Shown here in pieces: positions 53,083 through 61,534 of a DNA stretch of 64,000 nt. Origin of the DNA: Frigoribacterium faeni. GTDB taxonomy: Bacteria; Actinomycetota; Actinomycetes; Actinomycetales; Microbacteriaceae. Position 1 is the first letter of the stretch; each line of letters starts with the position of its first letter. Both the position numbers and the translations under genes were made by a program. The stretch is taken from contig NZ_BJUV01000019.1 of assembly GCF_007988805.1 (NCBI RefSeq), positions 1-64,000 of the forward strand, written 5' to 3'. The notes under the pieces were generated by a model. The model saw nothing but the letters and a program-made list of their open reading frames with translations, searched no databases and was not told the origin of the DNA.

Positions 53083-53164
53083 CGGCAACTCCACACTCCT
53101 GCCGCAGACACCCCGCGACACGCGTGCGACGAACGGCCGCGGGCGCAGGGCGCAGGAGTTGCCG
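53083..53164. repeat. 82-bp L unit 5, right end altered
   Basis: Last copy. The right end reads GCGCAGGAGTTGCCG, so the GTGCGG part of the inverted end has decayed. Confidence 0.85.
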
Positions 53165-53289
53165 ACAGCGTGGAGGGCCGACGAGTCCGTAGACGGCACC
53201 CGGCACACAGGGCACGGCAGACGGCGTCCCGGCTCGGGTGGGACCGCACCCGTGTGGGGTGGACGGGGCCCCACGGCGGGGACGACGAA

Positions 53290-53317
53290 GGCCGCCCCGC
53301 TGGAGAGCGGGACGGCC
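53290..53317. terminator. Terminator of the rplK-rplA unit
   Basis: GGCCGCCCCGCT and AGCGGGACGGCC arms around GGAG, 33 bases after the rplA stop. One mismatch and no clear T-run. Confidence 0.7.
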
Positions 53318-53349
53318 TGTCGTGACGATCGTGTGATCGAGACCGGAGC

Positions 53350-54039
53350 CTAGAAGACGTTGATGTCGAGGGGGATGCCGGGACCGAAGGTGGTCGAGAG
53401 CGTGCCCTTGGTGATGTAACGGCCCTTCGAGGAGGACGGCTTGAGGCGGACGACCTCGTCGAGCGCGGCGTCGAGGTTGGTGTTCAGCTGCTCTTCCGAG
53501 AAGCCGGCCTTGCCGATGACGAAGTGCACGTTGCTGTGCTTGTCGACACGGAACTCGATCTTTCCGCCCTTGATGTCGTTGACGGCCTGCGCGACGTTGG
53601 GGGTCACGGTGCCGGTCTTCGGGTTGGGCATGAGGCCACGGGGGCCGAGGACCTTACCCAGACGACCGACCTTGCCCATGAGCTCGGGGGTCGAGACGGC
53701 GGAGTCGAACGACGTGTAGCCGCCGGCGACCTTCTCGATGAGCTCGTCGCCACCGACCTCGTCGGCGCCGGCCGCGATGGCGGCCTCGGCCGCGGCACCC
53801 GTCGCGAAGACGATGACGCGAGCGGTCTTGCCGGTGCCGTGGGGCAGGATGACCGTGCCACGGACCATCTGGTCGGCCTTGCGGGGGTCGACGCCGAGCT
53901 TCAGCGCGACCTCGACGGTCGAGTCGAACTTCTTGGAGCCGGTCTCACGGGCGACGGCGACGGCCTCGCTGGTGCTGTAGAACTTGCCTGCCTCGATCTT
54001 CTCGGCAGCGGCGCGGTACGCCTTGGACTTCTGAGCCAT
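53350..54039 (-). CDS. rplA: Ribosomal protein uL1
   Basis: 229 residues. [68 protein letters not shown] and [11 protein letters not shown] are diagnostic. It binds 23S rRNA at the L1 stalk and is often an autoregulator of its own mRNA. It follows rplK after 118 bp. rplJ-rplL is not next to it but 18.4 kb away. Confidence 0.98.
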   Translation of the reverse strand: MAQKSKAYRAAAEKIEAGKFYSTSEAVAVARETGSKKFDSTVEVALKLGVDPRKADQMVRGTVILPHGTGKTARVIVFATGAAAEAAIAAGADEVGGDELIEKVAGGYTSFDSAVSTPELMGKVGRLGKVLGPRGLMPNPKTGTVTPNVAQAVNDIKGGKIEFRVDKHSNVHFVIGKAGFSEEQLNTNLDAALDEVVRLKPSSSKGRYITKGTLSTTFGPGIPLDINVF

Positions 54040-54157
54040 GTGGAAATCTCCTGATTTCGAGAGTGCGGTAACGAGCCTGGCCGGCTCTCCCACGGATGTC
54101 TGTTCGGTGCTGCGACGGCCGTGCGGCCGACGCGGCGGGTGCCGTGACGGCGGGTGA

Positions 54158-54589
54158 CTACGCGTCGACCGTGATGCCCATGGAGCGGGCGGTGCCGGCG
54201 ATGATCTTCGCCGCGGCGTCGATGTCGTTGGCGTTGAGGTCGGCCTGCTTGGTGGTGGCGATCTCGCGGACCTGGTCCATGGTGAGCTTGCCGACCTTGT
54301 CGGTGTGCGGGGTCGACGAGCCCTTGGCGACGCCGGCGGCCTTCTTGATGAGCTCCGCGGCGGGCGGGGTCTTGAGGACGAACGTGAACGAACGGTCTTC
54401 GTAGACGGTGATCTCGACGGGGACGACGTTGCCGCGCTGCGACTCGGTCGCGGCGTTGTAGGCCTTGCAGAACTCCATGATGTTCACGCCGTGCTGACCC
54501 AGGGCCGGGCCGATGGGCGGGGCGGGGTTCGCGGCGCCGGCGTTGATCTGAAGCTTGATCAGACCCGTGACCTTCTTTTTCGGTGCCAT
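54158..54589 (-). CDS. rplK: Ribosomal protein uL11
   Basis: 143 residues. [42 protein letters not shown] is the conserved N-terminal domain, the [14 protein letters not shown] linker follows, and the C-terminal RNA-binding domain ends in [10 protein letters not shown]. It sits at the GTPase centre with the thiopeptide-binding rRNA. Transcribed with nusG and rplA. Confidence 0.98.
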   Translation of the reverse strand: MAPKKKVTGLIKLQINAGAANPAPPIGPALGQHGVNIMEFCKAYNAATESQRGNVVPVEITVYEDRSFTFVLKTPPAAELIKKAAGVAKGSSTPHTDKVGKLTMDQVREIATTKQADLNANDIDAAAKIIAGTARSMGITVDA

Positions 54590-54614
54590 TCTTCTTTTCC
54601 TTCTTGTGGGTGTC

Positions 54615-54640
54615 GAGCCGGTCGCGGTCGCGATCGGCTC
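54615..54640. terminator. Hairpin between nusG and rplK
   Basis: GAGCCG/CGGCTC outer and TCGCG/CGCGA inner pairs with one mismatch. Possibly a partial terminator or processing site. A lone TATAGA box at 54671-54676 has no -35 partner. Confidence 0.4.
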
Positions 54641-54686
54641 TCCCGGTGGTCCGCGGACGGACTCCGGTGATCTATAAGTATGTGGG

Positions 54687-55784
54687 CTAGAGCTTGGTGA
54701 CCTGATCGAAGCTGAGCTCGACCGGGGTCTCGCGCTCGAACAGCGAGACGAGCACCGTGAGCTTGCCGCTCTCGGGCTTGATCTCGTTGATCGTACCGGG
54801 AAGACCCGCGAACGAGCCCTCCTTGATCGTGATCGTCTCGCCGATCTCGAAGTCCACCTCGGCGGGGATGACGCGCTGGGCCTGCTTTCCGCCCTTCGCA
54901 CCGCCCTTGGCGGGAGCCGGCGTGGTGTCGACCTGGACGAGGCTCTTCAGCATGTTGAAGGCCTCCTCGAAGCGCAGGGGCGTGGGGTTGTGCGCGTTGC
55001 CCACGAAGCCGGTGACACCGGGGGTGTGGCGGACGACCGACCAGCTGTCTTCGTTGAGGTCGATGCGGACGAGCACGTAGCCGGGGATCCGCACGCGGGT
55101 GACCAGCTTGCGCTGCCCGTTCTTGATCTCGACGACGTCCTCCATCGGGACCTCGACCTGGTAGATGTAGTCCTCCATGGTCATCGAGACCATGCGGTTC
55201 TCGATGTTCTGCTTGACGCGACGCTCGAAGCCCGCGTAGCTGTGGATGACGTACCACTTGCCGGGCTTGCCGCGCAGTTCGTAGCGGAAGGCCTCGTAGG
55301 GGTCGACCTCGACCGGCTCGGCGTCGTCGTCGGTCGCGACGTCGTCGCTGTCGAGGACGTCGTCGCCGAAGGCGGCCTGCGCGTCGGCGTCCTGGACGGA
55401 CTGCTCGGCCTCGGCGATGACGGCGTCCGCCCCGAGAGCGTCGCCCTCGGCGGCGAGGGCCTCGCCCTCGCTGTCGGCCTCGTCGTCGGTCGCCTCGACG
55501 GCGGCCTCCGCCTCGGCGGCGTCATCGATGTCGAGAGCGTCGTCGACGATGGCGTCGGCCTCAGGGTCGCGGGCCTCGGCCAGCGAGTCGAGCAGACCGT
55601 CGAGGTCGCCGGTGTCGTCGGAGCCGGACTCGCCCTCGTCGACGACGTGCACGGCCTCGCTCTCGGCGGACTCGACGGCGTCCTCGTCGGCGGCAAGCGT
55701 GCCGCCCTCCTGGGCCTCTTCGACCTCGGAGGACTGCTCAGCAGCGGTGGCGAGATCGATGTCGTCGCGCTCGTTGTCAGGCAA
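54687..55784 (-). CDS. nusG: Transcription elongation factor NusG with a long acidic N-terminal extension
   Basis: 365 residues, about twice the usual 180. Residues 1-170 are strongly acidic and low in complexity ([40 protein letters not shown]). The NGN domain follows: [49 protein letters not shown] short [10 protein letters not shown] linker leads to the KOW domain at about 305-365 ([20 protein letters not shown]). It binds RNA polymerase and couples or pauses transcription. Acidic extensions occur in actinobacterial NusG; this one is long. Confidence 0.96.
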   Translation of the reverse strand: MPDNERDDIDLATAAEQSSEVEEAQEGGTLAADEDAVESAESEAVHVVDEGESGSDDTGDLDGLLDSLAEARDPEADAIVDDALDIDDAAEAEAAVEATDDEADSEGEALAAEGDALGADAVIAEAEQSVQDADAQAAFGDDVLDSDDVATDDDAEPVEVDPYEAFRYELRGKPGKWYVIHSYAGFERRVKQNIENRMVSMTMEDYIYQVEVPMEDVVEIKNGQRKLVTRVRIPGYVLVRIDLNEDSWSVVRHTPGVTGFVGNAHNPTPLRFEEAFNMLKSLVQVDTTPAPAKGGAKGGKQAQRVIPAEVDFEIGETITIKEGSFAGLPGTINEIKPESGKLTVLVSLFERETPVELSFDQVTKL

Positions 55785-55869
55785 AGGGTTCTACTTCCGT
55801 TCGTGGGGGTTGGATCGGCCGACCATCGGGAGGCGGCGAATCTCGTGTGGCGTCGGGACGACGCCGGAC

Positions 55870-56151
55870 TCAGCTGCCGGTGGGGCCGTTGCCGAAGACG
55901 TAGCCGACCACGATGCCGAACACCGTGTCGAGGCCGCTCACCAGAGCCATCATGATGACGACGAAGACGAGGACGACGCCCGTGTAGCTGAACAGCTCTT
56001 TGCGCGTCGGGGTGACGACCTTCTTGAGCTCGTTGATCACCTGGCGGATGAACAGCGCGATCCGGGCGAAGGGACCACGACGTGTCGCGCTGTCCTTCTT
56101 CGCCTTGTCGACGACGTCCTCACTGGGAACGTCAACGTCTTTTCTCGCCAC
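55870..56151 (-). CDS. secE: Preprotein translocase subunit SecE
   Basis: 93 residues from a GTG at 56151 with GGAAGG 8 bases upstream. The basic cytoplasmic part with IRQVINELKKVVTPTRKEL is the SecE signature and precedes one helix (FSYTGVVLVFVVIMMALVSGLDTVF). It is part of the SecYEG channel. Located between tRNA-Trp and nusG, as in most actinobacteria. Confidence 0.95.
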   Translation of the reverse strand: MARKDVDVPSEDVVDKAKKDSATRRGPFARIALFIRQVINELKKVVTPTRKELFSYTGVVLVFVVIMMALVSGLDTVFGIVVGYVFGNGPTGS

Positions 56152-56250
56152 TGTGGGTACCTTCCGAGCTCGGCCCGAGGGCCTGTGTCCGTGATCCGGG
56201 CCGCCGCGCTGAGTCTCTGGTGGACCAGTCGCGACGCCCCGGCCGGGCTG

Positions 56251-56323
56251 CAGGGCGGACAGGACTCGAACCTGCAACCTGCGGTTTTGGAGACCGCTGC
56301 TCTACCAATTGAGCCACCGCCCT
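56251..56323 (-). tRNA. tRNA-Trp (anticodon CCA)
   Basis: 73 nt. Acceptor AGGGCGG/CCGCCCT, discriminator G, anticodon stem GCGGT/ACCGC with loop CTCCAAA, T-arm CAGGTTCGAGTCCTG. Placed just upstream of secE and probably co-transcribed with secE-nusG. Confidence 0.97.
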
Positions 56324-56417
56324 TCGGCGTCGACACCAAGCTCGACCCCGTTCGCGAAGAGCGGGACACGACACCGTGAGGCGCGCAAAAGCTTGGCAAT
56401 CGTCGACCGCCTGGACC

Positions 56418-56447
56418 AGTGTAGGCGACGCCGCGGGGGCGTGTAAA
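56418..56447 (-). promoter_or_regulatory. Predicted promoter of tRNA-Trp, secE, nusG
   Basis: -35 TTTACA (56442-56447), 18-bp spacer, -10 TACACT (56418-56423), about 95 bases before the tRNA. Confidence 0.75.
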
Positions 56448-56558
56448 GCCGGGCCGACACCGGCGGGTCGGCGGCGGCGGCGTCCCCCGCACGGCCGACC
56501 GCGACGACGTCGCGGTCGTCTCCTGTCACGGGAACCGTGCCGCGGCTAGGCTGACGCC

Positions 56559-57761
56559 GTGACCACGCCAGCCCGCCGTCTCTCGTCCCGCATCTCGTCC
56601 ATCGCCGAGTCCGCTACCCTCAAGGTCGACGCGAAAGCGAAGTCCCTGGTGGCCGCCGGCCGCCCGATCATCAGCTACGGCCCGGGCGAGCCGAACTTCG
56701 CCACCCCCGAGCACATCGTCGAGGCCGCGGTGGTCGCGGCCCGCGATCCGCGCAACCACCGCTACTCGGCGGCGGCCGGTCTGCCCGAGCTGCGCGAGGC
56801 CATCGTGGAGAAGACCCTCCGCGACAGCGGCACGAGCGTCACCACCTCGCAGGTGATCGTGACCAACGGCGGCAAGCAGGCGGTCTACCAGGCGTTCCAG
56901 GCCCTGCTCGACGACGGCGACGAGGTCCTGCTGCCCGCTCCGTACTGGACCACCTACCCCGAGGCCATCTCGCTGGCCGGCGGCGTCACGGTCGAGGTGT
57001 TCGCCGGGGCCGACCAGGGCTACAGGGTCACCGTCGACCAGCTCGAGTCCGCCCGGACCGACGAGACCAAGGTGCTGCTCTTCTGCTCGCCCTCGAACCC
57101 CACGGGCGCGGTCTACTCTCCCGCCGAGGTCGAGGCGATCGGCCGCTGGGCCCTCGAGCACGGGGTCTGGGTCGTCACGGACGAGATCTACCAGAACCTC
57201 ACCTACGACGGCGTGGTCGCGACGTCGATCACCCAGGCCGTCCCCGAGCTCGCCGACCAGACCATCCTCGTGAACGGCGTCGCGAAGACCTACGCCATGA
57301 CCGGATGGCGCGTCGGCTGGATGATCGGCCCGGCCGACGTCATCTCCGGCGCGGCGAACCTCCAGTCGCACCTGACCTCGAACGTCTCGAACGTGTCGCA
57401 GCGCGCCGCCCTGGCCGCGCTGACCGGCCCCCAGGACGACGTCGAGGCCATGCGGGTCGCATTCGACGCCCGTCGCACGACCATCGTCCGAGAGCTGAAC
57501 GCGATCGACGGCGTCGTCACTCCGACCCCCGAGGGCGCCTTCTACGTCTACCCCGACGTGCGCGGGCTGCTGAACCGCGAGTGGGGCGGCGTCACCCCGA
57601 CCACCTCTCTGGAGCTCGCCGACCTCATCCTCGAGCAGGCCGACGTCGCCACGGTGCCGGGTGAGGCCTTCGGCCCGAGCGGCTACCTCCGCCTGTCGTA
57701 CGCCCTCGGCGACGACGAGCTCCTCGAGGGCGTCCGTCGCCTGCAGCGTCTCTTCGCCTGA
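56559..57761 (+). CDS. Class I/II pyridoxal phosphate aminotransferase (AspC-like)
   Basis: 400 residues, GTG start. PLP type I fold: [46 protein letters not shown], the cofactor lysine in [20 protein letters not shown], and the substrate arginine in [13 protein letters not shown]. It resembles aspartate/aromatic aminotransferases of subgroup I-gamma. The amino donor cannot be resolved by eye. It is divergent from the tRNA-Trp operon with a 235-bp gap. Confidence 0.92.
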   Translation: MTTPARRLSSRISSIAESATLKVDAKAKSLVAAGRPIISYGPGEPNFATPEHIVEAAVVAARDPRNHRYSAAAGLPELREAIVEKTLRDSGTSVTTSQVIVTNGGKQAVYQAFQALLDDGDEVLLPAPYWTTYPEAISLAGGVTVEVFAGADQGYRVTVDQLESARTDETKVLLFCSPSNPTGAVYSPAEVEAIGRWALEHGVWVVTDEIYQNLTYDGVVATSITQAVPELADQTILVNGVAKTYAMTGWRVGWMIGPADVISGAANLQSHLTSNVSNVSQRAALAALTGPQDDVEAMRVAFDARRTTIVRELNAIDGVVTPTPEGAFYVYPDVRGLLNREWGGVTPTTSLELADLILEQADVATVPGEAFGPSGYLRLSYALGDDELLEGVRRLQRLFA

Positions 57762-57780
57762 CGATCCGGCCGAACTCCCC

Positions 57781-57816
57781 CGAGCCCGGGTCCACCGATC
57801 GGTGGACCCGGGCTCG
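57781..57816. terminator. Perfect 36-bp palindrome terminator after the aminotransferase gene
   Basis: The whole 36 bases are self-complementary, giving a long stem with at most a tiny loop, 19 bases after the stop codon. Confidence 0.8.
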
Positions 57817-57863
57817 ACCGGTCGGGCCTGGTGCGGGCGGCCTCGGCGACGCAGGCTGGTGCC

Positions 57864-58784
57864 ATGACATCAGAGCCCGTCGTGCGAGTGCACGACCTCA
57901 CCAAGTCCTACGGCGCGGCCACGGCCCTGCACGGCCTCTCGTTCGAGGTCGCCGCCGGCGAGACGCTGGGCCTCCTCGGGCCGAACGGAGCCGGCAAGTC
58001 GACCACGATCGAGATCCTCGAGGGCTACCGCGACCGTTCGGGCGGCGAGGTCTCGGTGCTCGGCGTCGACCCGCAGCACGGCGGCCTCGACTGGAAGGCC
58101 CGCCTCGGCATCGTCCTGCAGACCTCGGGCGAGCAGGGGACGGCCACCGTCCGTGAGCAGATCGCGCACTTCGCGGGGTTCTATCCCCGTCCGCGCGACG
58201 TCGACGAGGTGATCGCCGCCGTCGGTCTCGAGTCGAAGGCGGGTGCACGGATCCGCTCGCTGTCCGGCGGTCAGCGACGTCGGGTCGACGTCGCGTTGGG
58301 CGTGGTCGGCAACCCCGAGCTGCTGTTCCTCGACGAGCCGACCACCGGGTTCGACCCCGAGGCGCGCCGGCGGTTCTGGCAGCTGATCCGCTCGCTGTCG
58401 GAGGACGGCACGAGCATCGTCCTGACCACGCACTACCTCGACGAGGCCGCGCACCTGAGCGACCGGGTCGCCGTGGTGGCCCAGGGCCGACTCGTCGCCC
58501 AGGGCCCGCCCGACGAGCTCGGTGACGAGGAGGCGCGGACGCCTCGGGTCGTGTGGACCGACTCGGAGGGCCCGCACGAGGTCCGCACGACGGAACCGGG
58601 CGCGCTCGTCGCCCGCCTGCACGCCGAGGGAGGCGAGCCCCGCTCGCTCGAGGTCATCCGCCCGTCGCTCGAGGACGTCTACCTCGACCTCGTCGCGGCA
58701 GCCGCACGGGCCACGGACGCCGAGCGGGACGCGACCGGCGGCGACGACCGGCACCGCGCCTCCTCGGCGGGGGTGCTCTCGTGA
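57864..58784 (+). CDS. ABC-2 type transporter ATP-binding protein
   Basis: 306 residues. Walker A LLGPNGAGKSTTIEIL, Q-loop GIVLQTSGEQGTATVREQI, signature RSLSGGQRRRVDVALGV, Walker B LLFLDEPTTGFDPEA, switch LTTHYLDEAAHLSD. A C-terminal DrrA-like extension of about 80 residues follows. It overlaps the permease gene by 4 bp (GTGA). Related systems export antibiotics or polysaccharides. Gene order ATPase-permease-kinase-regulator suggests a self-controlled exporter. Confidence 0.94.
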   Translation: MTSEPVVRVHDLTKSYGAATALHGLSFEVAAGETLGLLGPNGAGKSTTIEILEGYRDRSGGEVSVLGVDPQHGGLDWKARLGIVLQTSGEQGTATVREQIAHFAGFYPRPRDVDEVIAAVGLESKAGARIRSLSGGQRRRVDVALGVVGNPELLFLDEPTTGFDPEARRRFWQLIRSLSEDGTSIVLTTHYLDEAAHLSDRVAVVAQGRLVAQGPPDELGDEEARTPRVVWTDSEGPHEVRTTEPGALVARLHAEGGEPRSLEVIRPSLEDVYLDLVAAAARATDAERDATGGDDRHRASSAGVLS

Positions 58785-59590
58785 GGGCGCTGGCGCTCGG
58801 CGTCAGCCGCACCCGGTACGAGGTGCGCGGGTACTTCCGCGCCGGCGACACCGTGTTCTTCACGTTCCTGTTCCCCGTCGTGATGCTGGCCATCTTCTCC
58901 ACCGCGTTCAGTGCGTCGGGGTCGTTCGGCACCCGTCCCGACGGCACGGAGGTCGGAGCGGCCGCCTTCTACCTGCCCGGCATGATCGCGGCCGGCATCC
59001 TCCTCTCGGGCGTGCAGAACCTCGCCGTCGACATCGCGCTCGAGCGGGGCGACGGCACCCTCAAACGGCTCGCCGGCACTCCCCTCCCGGTGACGTCGTA
59101 CTTCATCGGCAAGCTCGGCCAGGTGCTGGTCACCAGCCTGCTGCAGGTGGCCCTGCTCGTCCTGGTGGCCCGCGTCGCCTTCGGCGTGCCCCTGCCGACC
59201 GACGCCGGCTCCTGGCTCACCTTCGCCTGGGTCTACCTCCTCGGCATCGCCACCTCGGCCCTGGTCGGCATCGCCCTGTCGCGGGTGCCCCGCAGCGGCA
59301 AGAGCGCGACGGCCGTGATCGTTCCGATCACCCTCGTGCTGCAGTTCGTCTCGGGCGTCTACCTGCCCTTCACCCAGCTGCCCGACTGGCTGCAGTCCTT
59401 CGCGTCGGTGTTCCCTCTCAAGTGGCTGGCGCAGGGAATGCGCAGCGTGTTCCTGCCCGAGACCTTCGCCGCGGCCGAGGCGGGCGGCTCGTGGGACCTC
59501 CCCGGGGTCGCGCTGTGGCTCGTGGTGTGGCTCGTCGCGGGTGCCGTCGCCTCGGTGCTGACGTTCCGCTGGATCCGCAAGGACGCGTGA
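58781..59590 (+). CDS. ABC-2 type transporter permease
   Basis: 269 residues from a GTG. Six helices, beginning FFTFLFPVVMLAIFSTAFSASG and including AAFYLPGMIAAGILLSGVQNLAVDIALERGDGTLKRL, the ABC-2 signature with its basic loop. The C-terminal half has PITLVLQFVSGVYLPFTQLPDWL before the last helix. It forms the export channel with the ATPase encoded just upstream. Confidence 0.92.
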   Translation: MRALALGVSRTRYEVRGYFRAGDTVFFTFLFPVVMLAIFSTAFSASGSFGTRPDGTEVGAAAFYLPGMIAAGILLSGVQNLAVDIALERGDGTLKRLAGTPLPVTSYFIGKLGQVLVTSLLQVALLVLVARVAFGVPLPTDAGSWLTFAWVYLLGIATSALVGIALSRVPRSGKSATAVIVPITLVLQFVSGVYLPFTQLPDWLQSFASVFPLKWLAQGMRSVFLPETFAAAEAGGSWDLPGVALWLVVWLVAGAVASVLTFRWIRKDA

Positions 59591-59636
59591 CCGTGACGAC
59601 CCGGCGGGACCGCGGCGGCGCGCTAACGTGACGCAG

Positions 59637-60854
59637 ATGGACGACGAGCGAGCACGGGCCGGGGCCGAGCGGGAGAGCCGCTCCCGCACCGCGATCTCGA
59701 TGCGCTGGTGGGACGCCGGCCTCGCCGTGACGCTGATCGTGATGGTCGTCCTCGCGGTCACGTCGTCGAGCGCCCGGATGCCCGCCTCGCTCGTCGCGGT
59801 CGGCCTGATCCTCGCCGCGTGGTTCGGCCTGGCCCGCCCGGTGATCCGTCGCGACGACGGTCTGCTCTCGACCTCGTCGGTGGCCGCGGTGGCCGCCCTC
59901 GTCGTGGTCGGCGGGGTCGCCGTCGGTGCGACGCCGGAGCTCGCGGTCGTGCAGGCGTTCCTGATGCCCGCGCTGTGGACGATCCTGCCGACGACCCGAT
60001 CCGCCATCGTCGCCAACGTCGCCCTCTGCCTGGCCATCTCGCTCGGTTTCGTCGTCGGTCTCGGCTGGTCGGCCGAGGCCGTGACGACGGCGGTCACGAG
60101 CGAGGCGCTCTCGCTCGTCTTCAGCATCGCCCTCGGACTCTGGATCACGGGCATCGCCCGGATCGGCGCCGAGCGCGGTCGTCTGCTCGACGACCTGCGC
60201 GACGCCCAGGCCGAGCTCGCGGCGCGGAACCGCGACATCGGCACGAGCGCCGAGCGCGAGCGGCTGGCCCGCGAGATCCACGACACCATCGCGCAGAGCC
60301 TCACCGGCGTCGTCATGCTGACCCAGCAGACGCGCAGCACCCTGGCGGCCGGCGACGTCCAGGGCGCCCTCGACCGCCTCGACGTCATCGAGTCGGCCGG
60401 GCGGGAGGCGCTGACCGACGCCCGCACGCTCGTCGCGGCCACCGCCTCCTCGGGTCTCTCCGGACACGACGCGGCGGCCGCCCTCCGCCGGCTGGGCGAG
60501 CGCTTCGAGCGCGAGAGCGGCATCGTCGTGACCGTGGCGGCCGACGAGGTCGAGCTGCCCCGCGACCTGCAGGTGGTGCTGATCCGATGCGCCCAGGAGG
60601 CGCTGGCCAACGTCCGCAAGCACAGCGCGTCCGTCTCGGCGCACGTCGCGCTGTCGGCCCACGGGGACTCGGCGCTGCTGACCGTCGCCGACGCCGGGAC
60701 GGGGTTCGATCCGACGGTCCCCTCGACGGGCTTCGGCCTCGACGGCCTCCGCGAGCGTCTCGCCCTCTCCGGCGGCCGCCTCGACGTCTCGTCGGACGGC
60801 TCGGGCACGCTCGTCGCCGCCCGGCTGCCCCTGTCTCCGGCGGTGGCCGCATGA
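59637..60854 (+). CDS. Sensor histidine kinase, NarL-partner (HisKA_3) family
   Basis: 405 residues. Five or six helices (AGLAVTLIVMVVLAVTSSSA through IALGLWITGIARIGAER), then the HisKA_3 dimer region with the phosphorylated His in LAREIHDTIAQSLTGVVMLTQQ, and an ATPase with QEALANVRKHSASVSAHV and ADAGTGFDP, GFGLDGLRERLAL. ATG 59637 is preferred; a GTG at 59628 is in frame. TAACGT at 59624-59629 is a possible -10 box that would place the RNA start at the ATG itself, a leaderless gene. Its partner regulator gene overlaps by 4 bp. Confidence 0.92.
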   Translation: MDDERARAGAERESRSRTAISMRWWDAGLAVTLIVMVVLAVTSSSARMPASLVAVGLILAAWFGLARPVIRRDDGLLSTSSVAAVAALVVVGGVAVGATPELAVVQAFLMPALWTILPTTRSAIVANVALCLAISLGFVVGLGWSAEAVTTAVTSEALSLVFSIALGLWITGIARIGAERGRLLDDLRDAQAELAARNRDIGTSAERERLAREIHDTIAQSLTGVVMLTQQTRSTLAAGDVQGALDRLDVIESAGREALTDARTLVAATASSGLSGHDAAAALRRLGERFERESGIVVTVAADEVELPRDLQVVLIRCAQEALANVRKHSASVSAHVALSAHGDSALLTVADAGTGFDPTVPSTGFGLDGLRERLALSGGRLDVSSDGSGTLVAARLPLSPAVAA

Positions 60855-61534
60855 CCGCGGACGGATCGCCCGTGCGGACCGCGCCCCACCGCACACTCGT
60901 GGCCGACGACCACCCGATCGTGCGTCAGGGCATCGCCGCGCTCCTCGCCACGACCGGGGACTTCGTCGTGGTCGGGCAGGCGCGCGACGGTCTCGAGGCC
61001 GTCGAGCTGGCCGCCTCGCTCGAACCCGACCTGATCGTGATGGACCTGCGCATGCCGGGACTCGACGGGGTCGCCGCGACCGAGGCCGTGCTCGCCCGCC
61101 GACCCGCCACCCGGATCGTCGTCCTGACCACGTACGAATCCGACGACAGCATCCTGGGAGCGATCGCCGCCGGAGCGAGCGGCTACCTGCTGAAGGCCTC
61201 GCCCGAGGACGAGCTCCTCGCCGGGCTCCGAGCCGTGGTGGCCGGTCAGGTCGCGCTCGCGCCGTCCATGGCCGTGCGCCTGGTGGGTCGGGCGCAGGCC
61301 GAGGCCGGACCGGCCCGGCCGTCGAGTCCGCTGAGTCCGCGCGAGACCGAGGTGCTGGCGCTCGTGGCCGAAGGCTGCTCGAACCCCGAGATCGGCCGCC
61401 GGCTGTTCGTCGGCGAGGCGACGGTCAAGACGCACCTGCTCCACGTGTTCGAGAAGCTCGGCGTGAACGACCGGACCCGTGCCGTCACCCTCGCGCTCGA
61501 GCGCGGGTACCTGCCGTCCGGTCGACGGGGTTAG
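60851..61534 (+). CDS. Response regulator, NarL/FixJ family
   Basis: 227 residues. Receiver with LVADDHPIVRQGI, phospho-acceptor Asp in LIVMDLRMPGLDG and Lys in GYLLKASPEDELL. LuxR HTH at about 155-215: LSPRETEVLALVAEGCSNPEIGRRLFVGEATVKTHLLHVFEKL. It should be phosphorylated by the kinase encoded just upstream and control the transporter genes. Its stop overlaps the stop of the convergent murB gene by 4 bp (TTAG), so no terminator separates them. Confidence 0.95.
   Translation: MTADGSPVRTAPHRTLVADDHPIVRQGIAALLATTGDFVVVGQARDGLEAVELAASLEPDLIVMDLRMPGLDGVAATEAVLARRPATRIVVLTTYESDDSILGAIAAGASGYLLKASPEDELLAGLRAVVAGQVALAPSMAVRLVGRAQAEAGPARPSSPLSPRETEVLALVAEGCSNPEIGRRLFVGEATVKTHLLHVFEKLGVNDRTRAVTLALERGYLPSGRRG

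Larger units (their letters stand above)
52484..53164. repeat. Composite repeat cluster: five 82-bp units with 29-bp units between
   Basis: The 968-bp gap between the GNAT and rplA genes (52382-53349) has no convincing gene and is mostly this cluster. Five 82-bp L units lie at 52484, 52604, 52751, 52900 and 53083. Each begins CGGCAACTCCACAC (variants at one or two bases) and ends GTGCGGAGTTRCCG, so its ends are inverted repeats. Between them lie 38, 65, 67 and 101 bp, which equal one, two, two and three S units of 29 bp (one is 27 bp, one 34 bp) plus a constant 9-bp ACCGGGCGT-like remnant. S units end in the same GTGCGGAGTT core as L. Looks like a REP/BIME-type mosaic element; function unknown. 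Confidence 0.9.

Noticed and set aside
52484-53164. CRISPR array
   Set aside because: The gaps between 82-bp repeats are themselves related repeats rather than unique spacers, and no cas gene is present.
51875-53353. Long + strand open frame of 492 codons across the GNAT gene and repeats
   Set aside because: It is antisense to a clear GNAT gene, and its second half is the repeat array, which stays open because the period is a multiple of three.
54671-54676. Promoter TATAGA upstream of rplK
   Set aside because: There is no -35 element at the right distance; it may be chance. It is mentioned with the hairpin entry only.
5405-58763. Chi- or KOPS-like polar signal for CGCGCCTCC
   Set aside because: The two orientations are about equally frequent (13 and 10), with no polarity along the window.
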